NCBI RefSeq assembly: GCF_001541225.1
Contig: NZ_LMTS01000236.1
Location: forward strand, 28,874-64,874
Direction of reading: 5' to 3'
Source of the DNA: Variovorax sp. WDL1
GTDB taxonomy: Bacteria > Pseudomonadota > Gammaproteobacteria > Burkholderiales > Burkholderiaceae_C
DNA length: 36,001 nt
Of this stretch, positions 23,257 to 32,125 are shown piece after piece (positions within the stretch are counted from its first letter, which is position 1; each line of letters begins with the position of its first letter). The notes below the pieces were generated by a model. The model was not told where the DNA came from, made no database searches, and saw only the letters and a program-made list of their open reading frames with translations. Made by a program: the position numbers and the translations under genes.

Positions 23257-25495
23257 TTTTCTCCTCTCCACGTTCATCGGGCACAACATCGCCGGCGCGC
23301 GGCAGCAGGAAGCCGAAGGTCGCGCCCCTGTCGACCTCGGCCCGGGCCCAGACCTCCCCGCCATGGCGCTCGACAATGCGCTTCACATTGGCCAGCCCGA
23401 TACCCGTACCCTCGAACTCCTCGGCGGCGTGGAGCCGCTGGAAAACACCGAAGAGCTTGTCGGCGTACTTCATCTGGAAGCCGACGCCGTTGTCCTCCAC
23501 CTCCAGTCCGTCGCCGCTTGCCGTGCGCACGCCGCGCACCACGATGTGGGCCGGATCGCGGCCGCGCGAATACTTGATGGCGTTCGACAGCAGGTTGCGT
23601 ACGGCGACCTGCAGCAGCAGCGCATCCGCATGCAGCCGCGGCAGTTCGGGATCGACGACCCACTCCAGCGGCCCGTTCTCGCCACGCGACAGCTCGCGCA
23701 CGAGGTCCGAAACCAGCATCGAGGTGTCGACCGCGCGCCGCTTGATCGACGCCCGGCCCATGCGGGAGAAGTCCAGGAGGGAGTCGACCAGCTGCCCGGC
23801 AAAGGTGGACGCTTCGCGGACGTGGGAAAGGTAGCGCAGCGAGCGGTCCGACAGCTTCTCCTGGCTCACGACGAGGTCGACGTAGCCGGCGATGTGGCGC
23901 ATCGGGGCACGCAGGTCGTGCGACACCGTATATGAGAAAGCCTCGAGCTCCTTGTTCACCCTGCCCAGCTCGGTGGCGACCGCGGCCATCTCCTCGGCGC
24001 GCCGCAGCACGATCCCGATCAGCGCCTGCCGCAGTTCGGCAGCCGCGCCGAGTTCCGCGTCGGACCACGGCGCCGAACGGCCCCGGATATGTTCCACCCA
24101 GCTCGCGAAGCTCAAGCGCGGATGGATTCGCCCGTCCGATGAGGCCGTGGCAGCCTTGCTCGGCTGGCCCGCCCAGGTCACGGTCTGCACGATCTCCGGC
24201 CTGAACCAGAGGATGAGGTGCCGGTGCACCTGGGAAATAGAGATCGCCAGCACGCCCGCTCCCCTGGCCGTATACGCCTGCGCAGCCGCGAAGTGCGCGC
24301 CCAGGGCATCGCTGTGATAGACCTCGACCCCCATGCCGGCGATCCACTGCGACAGCTCGAGGATCTGCGCCTCCTCCGGGGTGTCGCCGACCTGCCAGAC
24401 CTGTCCGTTCAGCACGACGGCCGCGCCTGCGGCACGCACCACGCCCAGCATGAGCGACGCCTCTCCCGCCAGTCGTTGCAGGGTGGCGTCGCTCTCCGCG
24501 AGCTGCGCGACGATCTCCAGCGTGAGCTTGCGCAACTCCAGCCGCTCGGCGACCGAGGCGTTCGCACTGTTCGACTCGATCTGCAAAGCGAGCAGCTGTC
24601 CGAGGTGCTCGCAGGCCCTTCGCGTCGGGATGCTCAGCGGCCTCGGTGCATGGTCATGGCAGGAGATCAGGCCCCACAGCCGCCCTTCGACCACGATCGA
24701 CACGGAGGCGGAGGCCAGCGTGCCCATGTTGCGCATGTATTCCAGATGCACCGGCGAGACGCTTCGCAGCTGCGACTGCGACAGATCGATCTCGTGCGCC
24801 GCGAGCGAGGCGTCGGTGGTCTGCAGGGGCACGGGCCGGTAATTGGCGTCGGCAATCAGGCGGAAGCGGCTCAGCAGATAGAGCTCGCGCGCCTGCCGCG
24901 GAATGTCGGAAGCGGGAAAGTGGTGACCTGCATAGCTGTCGTAGCCCGGATCGAGGACCTGGGCGAGCACCTCGCCGTGGCCTTCCGCGTCGAAGCGGTA
25001 GAGGAGGCAGCGGCCGAAGCCGGTGAGGCGCTTCATCTCTGCAACGGCGATCCGGCTGAGTTCGTCGAGGGAGCCGGCCCGCTGCAGCTTGGGCAGGAAC
25101 ACGCGCATCAGGGAATAGATGGGGGCCTCGTTGCCCTCGGAGGGCATTGCGGGCTCGAACTCCGCGATCACATGGTCCGCGGTGCGGTGGGCGGAGGCGT
25201 CGAACATGAGCGCGCCCAGGCGCACGACGCCGAGCGATTGTGCGGGAGCTCCGACCGGAAGGTCCTGCGCCTGTCGCTCACGCACGAAGGCCGCTGCTTG
25301 CTCGGTGCTTCCGGCTTCCCAGTTCGCGCTGAACGCAGCAATGCGCAGTGTTCGCGCGTCCAGCACGAGCATTCGGCCATGCGGCTGGATTGCGCCCGGC
25401 ACGCGGATCGGCTCGCGATCGCATGCGGTGAGGTCGGCCTCTGGCGCGCTCCGGTTGGAGAGGTGGGTGACAGGCTGGCTGGAGTCGTTCGGCAT
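23249..25495 (-). CDS. bphP: Bacteriophytochrome histidine kinase
   Basis: A 748-residue PAS-GAF-PHY-HisKA-HATPase photoreceptor. Cys25 (LTACDREPIRVPGAIQPHG) is the biliverdin-binding cysteine of bacterial phytochromes. In GAF, PASDIP is at 194-199 with the key Asp D197, and conserved His residues are H250 and H280. The PHY tongue shows WAGQPSK (441-447) and PRLSF (459-463). The kinase has H526 (SYTVSHDLRAPMRHI), NLLSNAIKYS, EDNGVGF and GTGIGLANVKRIVE. All chromophore and catalytic residues are present, so it should be a functional red/far-red sensor kinase. It heads an operon with an Rcp1-like regulator, a hybrid kinase and haem oxygenase. Confidence 0.96.
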   Translation of the reverse strand: MPNDSSQPVTHLSNRSAPEADLTACDREPIRVPGAIQPHGRMLVLDARTLRIAAFSANWEAGSTEQAAAFVRERQAQDLPVGAPAQSLGVVRLGALMFDASAHRTADHVIAEFEPAMPSEGNEAPIYSLMRVFLPKLQRAGSLDELSRIAVAEMKRLTGFGRCLLYRFDAEGHGEVLAQVLDPGYDSYAGHHFPASDIPRQARELYLLSRFRLIADANYRPVPLQTTDASLAAHEIDLSQSQLRSVSPVHLEYMRNMGTLASASVSIVVEGRLWGLISCHDHAPRPLSIPTRRACEHLGQLLALQIESNSANASVAERLELRKLTLEIVAQLAESDATLQRLAGEASLMLGVVRAAGAAVVLNGQVWQVGDTPEEAQILELSQWIAGMGVEVYHSDALGAHFAAAQAYTARGAGVLAISISQVHRHLILWFRPEIVQTVTWAGQPSKAATASSDGRIHPRLSFASWVEHIRGRSAPWSDAELGAAAELRQALIGIVLRRAEEMAAVATELGRVNKELEAFSYTVSHDLRAPMRHIAGYVDLVVSQEKLSDRSLRYLSHVREASTFAGQLVDSLLDFSRMGRASIKRRAVDTSMLVSDLVRELSRGENGPLEWVVDPELPRLHADALLLQVAVRNLLSNAIKYSRGRDPAHIVVRGVRTASGDGLEVEDNGVGFQMKYADKLFGVFQRLHAAEEFEGTGIGLANVKRIVERHGGEVWARAEVDRGATFGFLLPRAGDVVPDERGEEKNA

Positions 25496-25542
25496 CTTCA
25501 GTCAGCGGCGGATTCTGCCAGCGCGGCAAGGCAGCCCGCGTG

Positions 25543-25571
25543 AGCGTTCGCCTACGGGCCTTGCAAGTCAA
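25543..25571 (-). promoter_or_regulatory. Candidate promoter of the phytochrome operon
   Basis: TTGACT (25571-25566), 17 bp, then AACGCT (25548-25543) on the minus strand, in the 118 bp between cydX and the phytochrome start. The -35 is good; the -10 keeps only the two most conserved bases. Confidence 0.3.
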
Positions 25572-25613
25572 ATTCCCGGGAGGCGCCCGCCAGCGCCTGC
25601 CACGGCGCATGCC

Positions 25614-25736
25614 TCAAGGCTTTCCGAGCTTGTCCCGCCGGATCGCCTCGTCGTCCATCAGCTCGTACCACATCGCATTCAGCACCGCGAAGGTCGCGGC
25701 GAGGGGGAGTCCCAGCAGCCAGGCGAAGTACCACAT
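25614..25736 (-). CDS. cydX: Cytochrome bd small subunit CydX
   Basis: A 40-residue single-span membrane peptide starting MWYFAWLLGLPLA. It continues through a hydrophobic helix to MWYELMDDE and a basic tail, which is the CydX/YbgT pattern (MWYFxWxLG near the start, then a short charged tail). It begins 33 bp after the cydB stop and is the last gene of the cyd operon. CydX stabilises the haem groups of cytochrome bd. Confidence 0.93.
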   Translation of the reverse strand: MWYFAWLLGLPLAATFAVLNAMWYELMDDEAIRRDKLGKP

Positions 25737-25769
25737 GTTCTGTTCCTTTGATTGCTATGGATTGAACGA

Positions 25770-26924
25770 TCAGTAGGCGTGGCCGCGCTCGTCGCGGATG
25801 GCGTCGGCATCGACCTTGCCCCACAGGACCTTGTAGACCCAGCTGGTGTAGGCCACGATGATCGGGATGAAGACCGCGGTGACCACCAGCATGATGAACA
25901 GCGTCAGGTGGCTCGAGGAGGAATCCCACACCGTGAGGCTGGCGCGCGGGTCGAGCGACGAAGGCAGGATGAAGGGGTACATCGAGGCACCCACGCTGAG
26001 GATGATGCCCACGATGCCGAGCGCGCTGGCCAGCAGCGCCAGCACTTCGCGCTGCATGCGCATCCCCAGGAAGGCCAGCAGCGTGCCCGCCAGCCCGAGG
26101 GCCGGCGCGATCCACAGCCACGGACGGGCCGCGTAGTTCGCAAACCAGGCGCCGGGTTGGTGGGCCACGGTCTTGAGCAGCGGGTTCGACGGCCCGCCGG
26201 TGGGCAGCGCGCTGGTCACGCGGTAGCCGTCGATCCAGAACCACAGCACCACGCCCGCCAGCGCGTAGAGCACCAGCGTGAGCAGCGCCGCCACGCTGCC
26301 GAAGCGGCGTGCGCGCTCGGCCACCGGCCCTTGCGCCTTCAACTGCAGCCAGGCGCTGCCGTGCATCAGCAGCATGGCCACGGAGACCAGGCCGCACAGC
26401 AGGGCGAAAGGATTGAGCAGCCCGAAGAAGGAACCCTCGTAGAAGATCCGCATGTCGGGCTCGAGCCGGAACGGCACACCCTGCAGCACGTTGCCCATGG
26501 CCACGCCGAAGATCAGCGACGGGACCAGGCCCGTGACGAAGAGCGTCCAGTCCCAGCGTGCGCGCCAGCCCGCATCCTCCTGCTTGCTGCGGAACTTGAT
26601 GGCCACCGGCCGCAGGATCAGGGGCACCAGTATGGCGAACATCGCCAGGTAGAAGCCCGAGAAGGACACGGCGTAGAGCTGCGGCCAGGCCGCGAAGATC
26701 GCGCCGCCGCCGAGGATGAGCCAGACCTGGTTGCCCTCCCACACCGGGCCGACGCTGTTGATGATCACCCGGCGCTCGAGATCGTTGCGCCCGGCGAAGG
26801 GCAGCAGCATGTTGGTGCCCAGGTCGAAGCCGTCGGTCACGGCGAAGCCGATCAGCAGGACGCCGAGCAGCAGCCACCAGACCAGGCGCAGGGTTTCGTA
26901 GGAGATGAGTTCGTGCAGGATCAT
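25770..26924 (-). CDS. cydB: Cytochrome bd ubiquinol oxidase subunit II
   Basis: A 384-residue membrane subunit with about eight or nine helices. The N-terminal YETLRLVWWLLLGVLLIGFAVTDGFDLG and NSVGPVWEGNQVWLILGGGAIFAAWP segments are family signatures. The Trp57-region acidic residue that lines the proton channel (GFDLG) is kept. It lies 15 bp after cydA and is co-transcribed with it. With CydA and CydX it forms the high-affinity terminal oxidase used at low oxygen. Confidence 0.97.
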   Translation of the reverse strand: MILHELISYETLRLVWWLLLGVLLIGFAVTDGFDLGTNMLLPFAGRNDLERRVIINSVGPVWEGNQVWLILGGGAIFAAWPQLYAVSFSGFYLAMFAILVPLILRPVAIKFRSKQEDAGWRARWDWTLFVTGLVPSLIFGVAMGNVLQGVPFRLEPDMRIFYEGSFFGLLNPFALLCGLVSVAMLLMHGSAWLQLKAQGPVAERARRFGSVAALLTLVLYALAGVVLWFWIDGYRVTSALPTGGPSNPLLKTVAHQPGAWFANYAARPWLWIAPALGLAGTLLAFLGMRMQREVLALLASALGIVGIILSVGASMYPFILPSSLDPRASLTVWDSSSSHLTLFIMLVVTAVFIPIIVAYTSWVYKVLWGKVDADAIRDERGHAY

Positions 26925-26939
26925 GATGTGCTCCTTCGT

Positions 26940-28550
26940 TCAGTCGGCGGCGGCCAGCGGCGTGCCTGGCGGCAGGGCCAGGTCAGGCTCGGCGCGGTGG
27001 GCGGCCGGCGGCGGAACCGGATGATGTTCCTCGGGGCCCTTGCGGATCGACTTGAGCATCAGCTTCATCTCGATCACGAAGAGCACGGTGTAGATCAGCG
27101 TGAAGCCGGCGATGGTGAGCAGCACCGTGCCGACGCCCAGGTTCGACACCGCCACGGCAGTGGGCAGCACGCCTTCGATCACCCAGGGTTGGCGGCCGAG
27201 CTCGGCCACGATCCAGCCGCACTCGGCTGCGAGCCAGGGCAGCGGGATCGAGAACACCGCGACCTTGAGCAGCCATGGGTACGCGTCGAGCCTGCGCCGT
27301 GCCGACAGCACGAAGAAGGTCGCCGTCAGCAGGATGAAGAACACGCCCAGTCCGACCATGATGCGGAAGGACCAGTAGAGCGGCGCCACGGGCGGGACGG
27401 TGTCGCGCGCGGCCTGGGCGATCTGCTCGGGCGTGGCCTGCCGCGGGTCGTCCACGTAGCGCTTGAGCAGCAGCGCATAGCCCAGTGCATGGCCGTTGTC
27501 CTCGAAGATCTTGCGCGCGGATTCGGGCACGGCGGCATCGCTGCCGGCCGCGCGGATCTTCTGCAGCGCGTCGTAGGCCGAGATGCCGACGCGGATGTTG
27601 AGCTCGGCGCGGTGCACCAGGTCGTCGATGCCGGGGATCTCGGTCGTCAGCGAGCGGGTGCCGATCAGCCCCATCACGGCCGGAATGTGGATGGCGTAGT
27701 GCGTCTCCCGCGATTCCTGGTCGGGGAAGCCGAAGGCGGTGAAGGCAGCCGGCGCCGGCTCGGTCTTCCACATCGCCTCGACGGCGGCCAGCTTCATCTT
27801 CTGGTGCTCGGTCGAAAGGTAGCCGCTCTCGTCGCCCAGCACCACGACCGACAGCGAAGCGGCGAGGCCGAACGAGGCGGCCACCGTCATCGAGCGCTTG
27901 GCCAGCTGCAGGTGCCGCCCGCGCAGCACGTACCAGGCCGACACGCCGAGCACGAAGATGGCGGCGACCGTGTAGCCGGCCGACACCGTGTGCACGAACT
28001 TGGCCTGCGCGACCGGGTTGGTCAGCACCGCGGCGAAGTCGGTCACCTCCATGCGCATGGTCTGCGGGTTGAAGGCGGCGCCCACGGGGTTCTGCATCCA
28101 GCCGTTGGCGATCAGGATCCACAGCGCGGAGAAGTTGGAACCGATGGCCACGGCCCAGGTGGTCACCAGGTGTCCCACCTTGGAGAGCTTGTCCCAGCCG
28201 AAGAAGAACAGGCCGACGAAGGTGGCCTCGAGGAAGAAGGCCATCAGTCCCTCGATGGCCAGCGGCGCGCCGAAGACGTCGCCGACGTAATGGCTGTAGT
28301 AGCTCCAGTTCATGCCGAACTGGAATTCCATGACGATGCCGGTGGCCACGCCCATCGCGAAGTTGATGCCGAAGAGCAGGCCCCAGAACTTCGTCATGTC
28401 GCGCCAGATGACGCGTCCGGTCATCACGTAGACCGTCTCCATGATGGCGATGATCACCGCCAGCCCGAGGGTCAGCGGCACGAAGAGGAAGTGGTAGAGC
28501 GCCGTCAGTGCGAACTGCAGCCGTGAGAGTGCGACGATGTCGAGGTCCAT
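26940..28550 (-). CDS. cydA: Cytochrome bd ubiquinol oxidase subunit I
   Basis: A 536-residue membrane subunit carrying haems b558, b595 and d. The N-terminal helix holds the axial His (residue 20, LYHFLFVPLTLG). EGLMAFFLEATFVGLFFFGW includes the conserved Glu residues of the haem and proton path, and GDESGYLSTEHQKMKLAAVEAMW leads into the quinol-binding Q-loop. The signature GWIVAELGRQPW, which precedes the last helices, is intact. The Q-loop is of the longer type typical of the E. coli-like bd branch. The gene follows cydC by 30 bp. Confidence 0.97.
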   Translation of the reverse strand: MDLDIVALSRLQFALTALYHFLFVPLTLGLAVIIAIMETVYVMTGRVIWRDMTKFWGLLFGINFAMGVATGIVMEFQFGMNWSYYSHYVGDVFGAPLAIEGLMAFFLEATFVGLFFFGWDKLSKVGHLVTTWAVAIGSNFSALWILIANGWMQNPVGAAFNPQTMRMEVTDFAAVLTNPVAQAKFVHTVSAGYTVAAIFVLGVSAWYVLRGRHLQLAKRSMTVAASFGLAASLSVVVLGDESGYLSTEHQKMKLAAVEAMWKTEPAPAAFTAFGFPDQESRETHYAIHIPAVMGLIGTRSLTTEIPGIDDLVHRAELNIRVGISAYDALQKIRAAGSDAAVPESARKIFEDNGHALGYALLLKRYVDDPRQATPEQIAQAARDTVPPVAPLYWSFRIMVGLGVFFILLTATFFVLSARRRLDAYPWLLKVAVFSIPLPWLAAECGWIVAELGRQPWVIEGVLPTAVAVSNLGVGTVLLTIAGFTLIYTVLFVIEMKLMLKSIRKGPEEHHPVPPPAAHRAEPDLALPPGTPLAAAD

Positions 28551-28580
28551 GGGGGCTTTCCTTTCGTTTTCTTGTGCTGG

Positions 28581-30275
28581 CTAGTCGGGCCGCAGGGCGC
28601 TCAACGCAGCCTCGAAGGCCGTCGTGCCGCGCCGCAGGTCGGCCACGATGCGACCGGCGCGCAGGACGAGCAGCCGGTCCGCCAGCTCGGCTTCGCGCCG
28701 CAGGTGGGTGGCGATCAACAGCGAGCGGCCGGCGGCCTGGGCCCGCAGCCTGAGCAGCACGTCGTGCGCGGTGGCAGTGTCCAACGCTTCGGTGGGCTCG
28801 TCGATCAGCCAGAAGGGTACGTTTCGCAGCAGCAGCCGCGCCAGCGCGAGCCGGCGCGACTGGCCGCCGGACAGGCCCAGGCCGCCTTCGCCAAGCATGC
28901 TGTCGAGGCCCGCGGGCATGGCGCGCACTTCGTCGGCCAGGCCTGCTGCCTGCAGAACGGACCACAGCCGCGCATCGTCTGCCGAACGGTCGGCGAGCCG
29001 CAGGTTGTCGCGCAGGCTGTCCTGGAACAGGTCGGTGCGCTGCGTCAGCAGGCAGGTGGCGAGGGCGCGCAGCTCGCCGTCCGCGGGCGCCAGCTCGCCC
29101 GCGGCGGCGGCAAGCAGGGTCGACTTGCCCGCGCCGCTGGGGCCGATGACCGCCACGCGCTCCCCCGCGGCCACGGTGAAAGTGCCGTGCTGCAGCGCAG
29201 GCTTGCGGCTGCCGGGATGAACCAGCGTCAAGGCGCGCACTTGCAGCGCCAGGCCTTCGTCGGGCACGGGCGGGGCGGGCATGGGCTCGGGGCCCGCCGC
29301 CATGTGCGGGGCCAGCCGCCGTGCGGCCAGCCAGGCGCGTCCGGCTTCCAGCGCGCCGCGACGCAGGGATGCGAAAGGTTCGACGGCAGCCAGCGCGACC
29401 AGGAGCGCCAGTGCGGCGGCCGGCGCGCCGATCGCGCCCTCGCCCATCAGCAGGCCCGCGGCCAGCAGTACCGCCGCCAGGGTCAACGTGCCGGCCAGGG
29501 TGTAGGCCATGCCCGCTCCGGCCTCGAGCCGGTTCAGCGCCAGGTCGGCCACTGCCAGGTGGCGGTCGGCCACCGCCAGCGCTTCGCGCTGTGCGTCGAT
29601 GCGGCCTGCCATGACCAGTTCGGTCTGGCCGGCCACGAGGTCCGCCGTCCGGGCGCGCAGGCTTTCCATCCCCTGGGCGCGGCGCACTGCGGCCGGCCCG
29701 GCACGGCGCGCGAGCACCAGCGCAATGCCCCAGCCGGCGCCGAGCAGCCACAGCGTCAGCAAGAGGCCGAGCCAGGGGCTCATCGCGCCGAGCACCAGCC
29801 CGGCCAGCAGCGCCGCGCCGAGCGCCGCGGCGACGGGCACCAGCAGGCGCAGGTAGAAGGACTCCAGCGCATCGATGTCGGCGCTCAGCCGGAACAGGAG
29901 CCGCGCCGGCCGCGCGAGGAGCTGGCGCGCCGCGTCGGGCCGGGCCCAGCCGCGAAACAGTCGCACGCGCAGCGCGGCGAGCACGGCGAAGGTCGCGTCG
30001 TGCGTCAGCAGCCGTTCGCCGTAGCGTGACGCGGTGCGGCCCAACGCCAGCAGGCGGATGCCGGCCGAGGGCATGAACACGTCGAAGACGAGGGCGGTGG
30101 CAGCGTGCAGGCCGGCCAGCGCGGTCGCGGTGATGAACCAGCCCGAGAGGCCGAGCAGCCCCATGCCCATCAGCACGGTGAGCGCGGCCAGCACCGCGCC
30201 GAGCAGCAGCCGGCGCGGCTCGGCGGCCAGCAGCGGGCGCCACACCGTGAGCAGGTCGCGCCAGCGCTTCGTCAT
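28581..30275 (-). CDS. cydC: Cysteine/glutathione ABC exporter, CydC subunit
   Basis: A 564-residue ABC half-transporter with an N-terminal six-helix domain (about 1-300). The nucleotide-binding domain has Walker A IGPSGAGKSTLL, ABC signature LSGGQSRRLALARLLL and Walker B FWLIDEPTEALD. With CydD it exports cysteine and glutathione to the periplasm, which is required for cytochrome bd assembly. The start overlaps the cydD stop (ATGA). It is the second gene of cydDCABX. Confidence 0.93.
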   Translation of the reverse strand: MTKRWRDLLTVWRPLLAAEPRRLLLGAVLAALTVLMGMGLLGLSGWFITATALAGLHAATALVFDVFMPSAGIRLLALGRTASRYGERLLTHDATFAVLAALRVRLFRGWARPDAARQLLARPARLLFRLSADIDALESFYLRLLVPVAAALGAALLAGLVLGAMSPWLGLLLTLWLLGAGWGIALVLARRAGPAAVRRAQGMESLRARTADLVAGQTELVMAGRIDAQREALAVADRHLAVADLALNRLEAGAGMAYTLAGTLTLAAVLLAAGLLMGEGAIGAPAAALALLVALAAVEPFASLRRGALEAGRAWLAARRLAPHMAAGPEPMPAPPVPDEGLALQVRALTLVHPGSRKPALQHGTFTVAAGERVAVIGPSGAGKSTLLAAAAGELAPADGELRALATCLLTQRTDLFQDSLRDNLRLADRSADDARLWSVLQAAGLADEVRAMPAGLDSMLGEGGLGLSGGQSRRLALARLLLRNVPFWLIDEPTEALDTATAHDVLLRLRAQAAGRSLLIATHLRREAELADRLLVLRAGRIVADLRRGTTAFEAALSALRPD

Positions 30276-31957
30276 GCGGCCTCCTGCACTGGCACGTCAT
30301 CGAGGCTGACCACGCGGTCCATCCGCGCGGCCAGCACCGGGTCGTGGGTGGCGACGATCAGGGTCTTGCCTTGGGCCAGCGCGATCAGAGACTCGGCGAC
30401 ATGCGCCGCGGTCGCGGTGTCGAGGTGGGCCGTGGGCTCGTCCACCAGCAGCAGGTCGGCGTCCGCATTCACGGCCAGCCGCGCAAGTGCCAGCCGCGCG
30501 GCCTCGCCGCCCGAGAGGCCGCGGCCGCCCTCGCCCAGGCTGGCGCGCGGATGGGCCTGCGCCACCGCGTCGAGCGCCGCAAAGCGCATCGCGGCCCCGA
30601 CCTGAGCCGGCTGCACGCCGTCGCGGCCCAACGCGACGTTGGCCTCGACCGAGCCCGCGAACACATGGGGCTTCTGGCCCATCCAGGCCATGCGCCGCCG
30701 CAGCGCGGTCGCCGTCCGGTCGGAGAGCAGGACGCCGCCCACCACGACCTGCCCCTGCCGGGCCGGCAGCAGACCTGCGATGAGGCTGAGCAGGGCCGTC
30801 TTGCCCGAGCCGCTGGCGCCCATCAGTGCCACATGCTCGCCCGCGGCGACGCGCAGGTCGCGGCCCTCGAAGACCGTGCCGCCGCCGGCATGGGCGAGGC
30901 GCACCCCGCGCAGCCGCACCGACGGCGGACCTTCGGCCGCGCCGCGCCCCTCGCCCGGCAGTCCGACATTTGCACCGAGGAGCTCGGTCTCGCCATGCTC
31001 CAGCCGGTCGAGCGCCGCGAGGGCCGCTTCGCCCGCCGCACGGTCGTGCCAGACGGCCGACAGCTCGCGCAAGGGCTCGAAGAAGGCCGGCGCCAGCAGC
31101 AGCACGAACAGGCCCTCGCCCAGGCTCAGACGCCGGCCCCAGGTGCCGAACTCGAAGGTGCCGAGCAGGTGGAAGCCGACATAGGCCGCAACCATCGCGA
31201 CGCCCAGGGCGGAAAACAGCTCCAGCACTGCGGATGACAGGAAGGCGATGCGCAGCACCGCCATCGTGCGCCGGCGCAGCCCCTGCGCCGCCTCGCCCAA
31301 CCGTAGCGCGGTGGCGTCGATGGCGCCGAGCGCGCGCAGACTGGCCAGGCCCCGCAGACGGTCGAGCAGGAAGGCGTGCATGCCGCCGGCCTCGACCATG
31401 TGCGCCTCGCTCGCCGCCCGGGCTTGCCAGCCCACGATGGCCATGAAGAGCGGGATCAGCGGCGCCGCCACCAGCAGGATCACCGCCGCGACCCACGAAT
31501 AGAGCGCCACCAGCGGCAGGATCAGCAGCGGCACCACCGCCGCGCGCCAGCGCGCCGGGGCATAGCGAACCAGGTAGGGCACCACCGCCTCGGCCTGCTC
31601 CGCGATCGCACTGGCCGCCAGGCCAGAGGCCGGGCGCGCGCGGTCCAGTGGCGAATGCGCAGCGAGCGCGGCTGCAGCCTGCGTCCGCAGCGCCGACAGT
31701 GCGGCCCGCGCGGCGGAGAACACGCGGCGCATGCCCCAGGCTTCGCAGAGGGCACGCATCAGGCCCAGCAGCACGATGCCGAGCGCAGGCCACAACACCG
31801 CCGGCATGCCTTCGCCCCTCGCCAACCCGTCGACCGCCCAGGCCAGCAAGGCGGCTTGCGGCAGCCACAGCAAGGCCGCACCGCCCTGGACCAATCCGGC
31901 CACGCGCGGCATCGGGGGCAGGCGCTTCAGGCTCGAGGACGATGCTGGGGAATTCAT
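30272..31957 (-). CDS. cydD: Cysteine/glutathione ABC exporter, CydD subunit
   Basis: A 561-residue ABC half-transporter. The start is taken at ATG 31957 (MNSPASSSSL), as the 41 codons upstream in frame are non-coding and include the inverted repeat at 31974-31993. The transmembrane domain covers about 15-310. The nucleotide domain has Walker A MGASGSGKTALL, signature LSGGEAARLALARL and Walker B LLLVDEPTAHLD. It heads the cyd operon, so its upstream region should carry the oxygen- or redox-responsive promoter. Confidence 0.93.
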   Translation of the reverse strand: MNSPASSSSLKRLPPMPRVAGLVQGGAALLWLPQAALLAWAVDGLARGEGMPAVLWPALGIVLLGLMRALCEAWGMRRVFSAARAALSALRTQAAAALAAHSPLDRARPASGLAASAIAEQAEAVVPYLVRYAPARWRAAVVPLLILPLVALYSWVAAVILLVAAPLIPLFMAIVGWQARAASEAHMVEAGGMHAFLLDRLRGLASLRALGAIDATALRLGEAAQGLRRRTMAVLRIAFLSSAVLELFSALGVAMVAAYVGFHLLGTFEFGTWGRRLSLGEGLFVLLLAPAFFEPLRELSAVWHDRAAGEAALAALDRLEHGETELLGANVGLPGEGRGAAEGPPSVRLRGVRLAHAGGGTVFEGRDLRVAAGEHVALMGASGSGKTALLSLIAGLLPARQGQVVVGGVLLSDRTATALRRRMAWMGQKPHVFAGSVEANVALGRDGVQPAQVGAAMRFAALDAVAQAHPRASLGEGGRGLSGGEAARLALARLAVNADADLLLVDEPTAHLDTATAAHVAESLIALAQGKTLIVATHDPVLAARMDRVVSLDDVPVQEAA

Positions 31958-31973
31958 GCCTTTGTTTCTTGTA

Positions 31974-31993
31974 ATTTCAGTATTTCCTGAAAT
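31974..31993. promoter_or_regulatory. Perfect inverted repeat upstream of cydD
   Basis: ATTTCAG (31974-31980), spacer TATTTC, CTGAAAT (31987-31993): 7-bp arms without mismatch, 17 bp upstream of the cydD start and within the divergent region with the glycosyltransferase. It does not match the FNR/ANR box (TTGAT-N4-ATCAA). Position and symmetry suit a dimeric repressor site; the cognate regulator is unknown. Confidence 0.5.
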
Positions 31994-32125
31994 CTCGTGA
32001 AGTCTAAGGGATATCGCACCACCCTGCATTCTGTTGCGCCCAAGTCCCGGCGGGACGCTTTTCCGCGCAGCGGCCCGCACCCGCTAAGCTACAGCGCCAA
32101 TGTGACCGCCCGCCGGAGCCCCCAA

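Noticed and set aside
25581..25598. AGGCGC-N6-GCGCCT hairpin after cydX as a terminator
   Set aside because: The stem is convincing but no run of T follows on the minus strand, so termination cannot be claimed.
26983..30300. 1105-codon minus-strand open frame
   Set aside because: Out-of-phase shadow of cydA and cydC, which are both intact in another frame.
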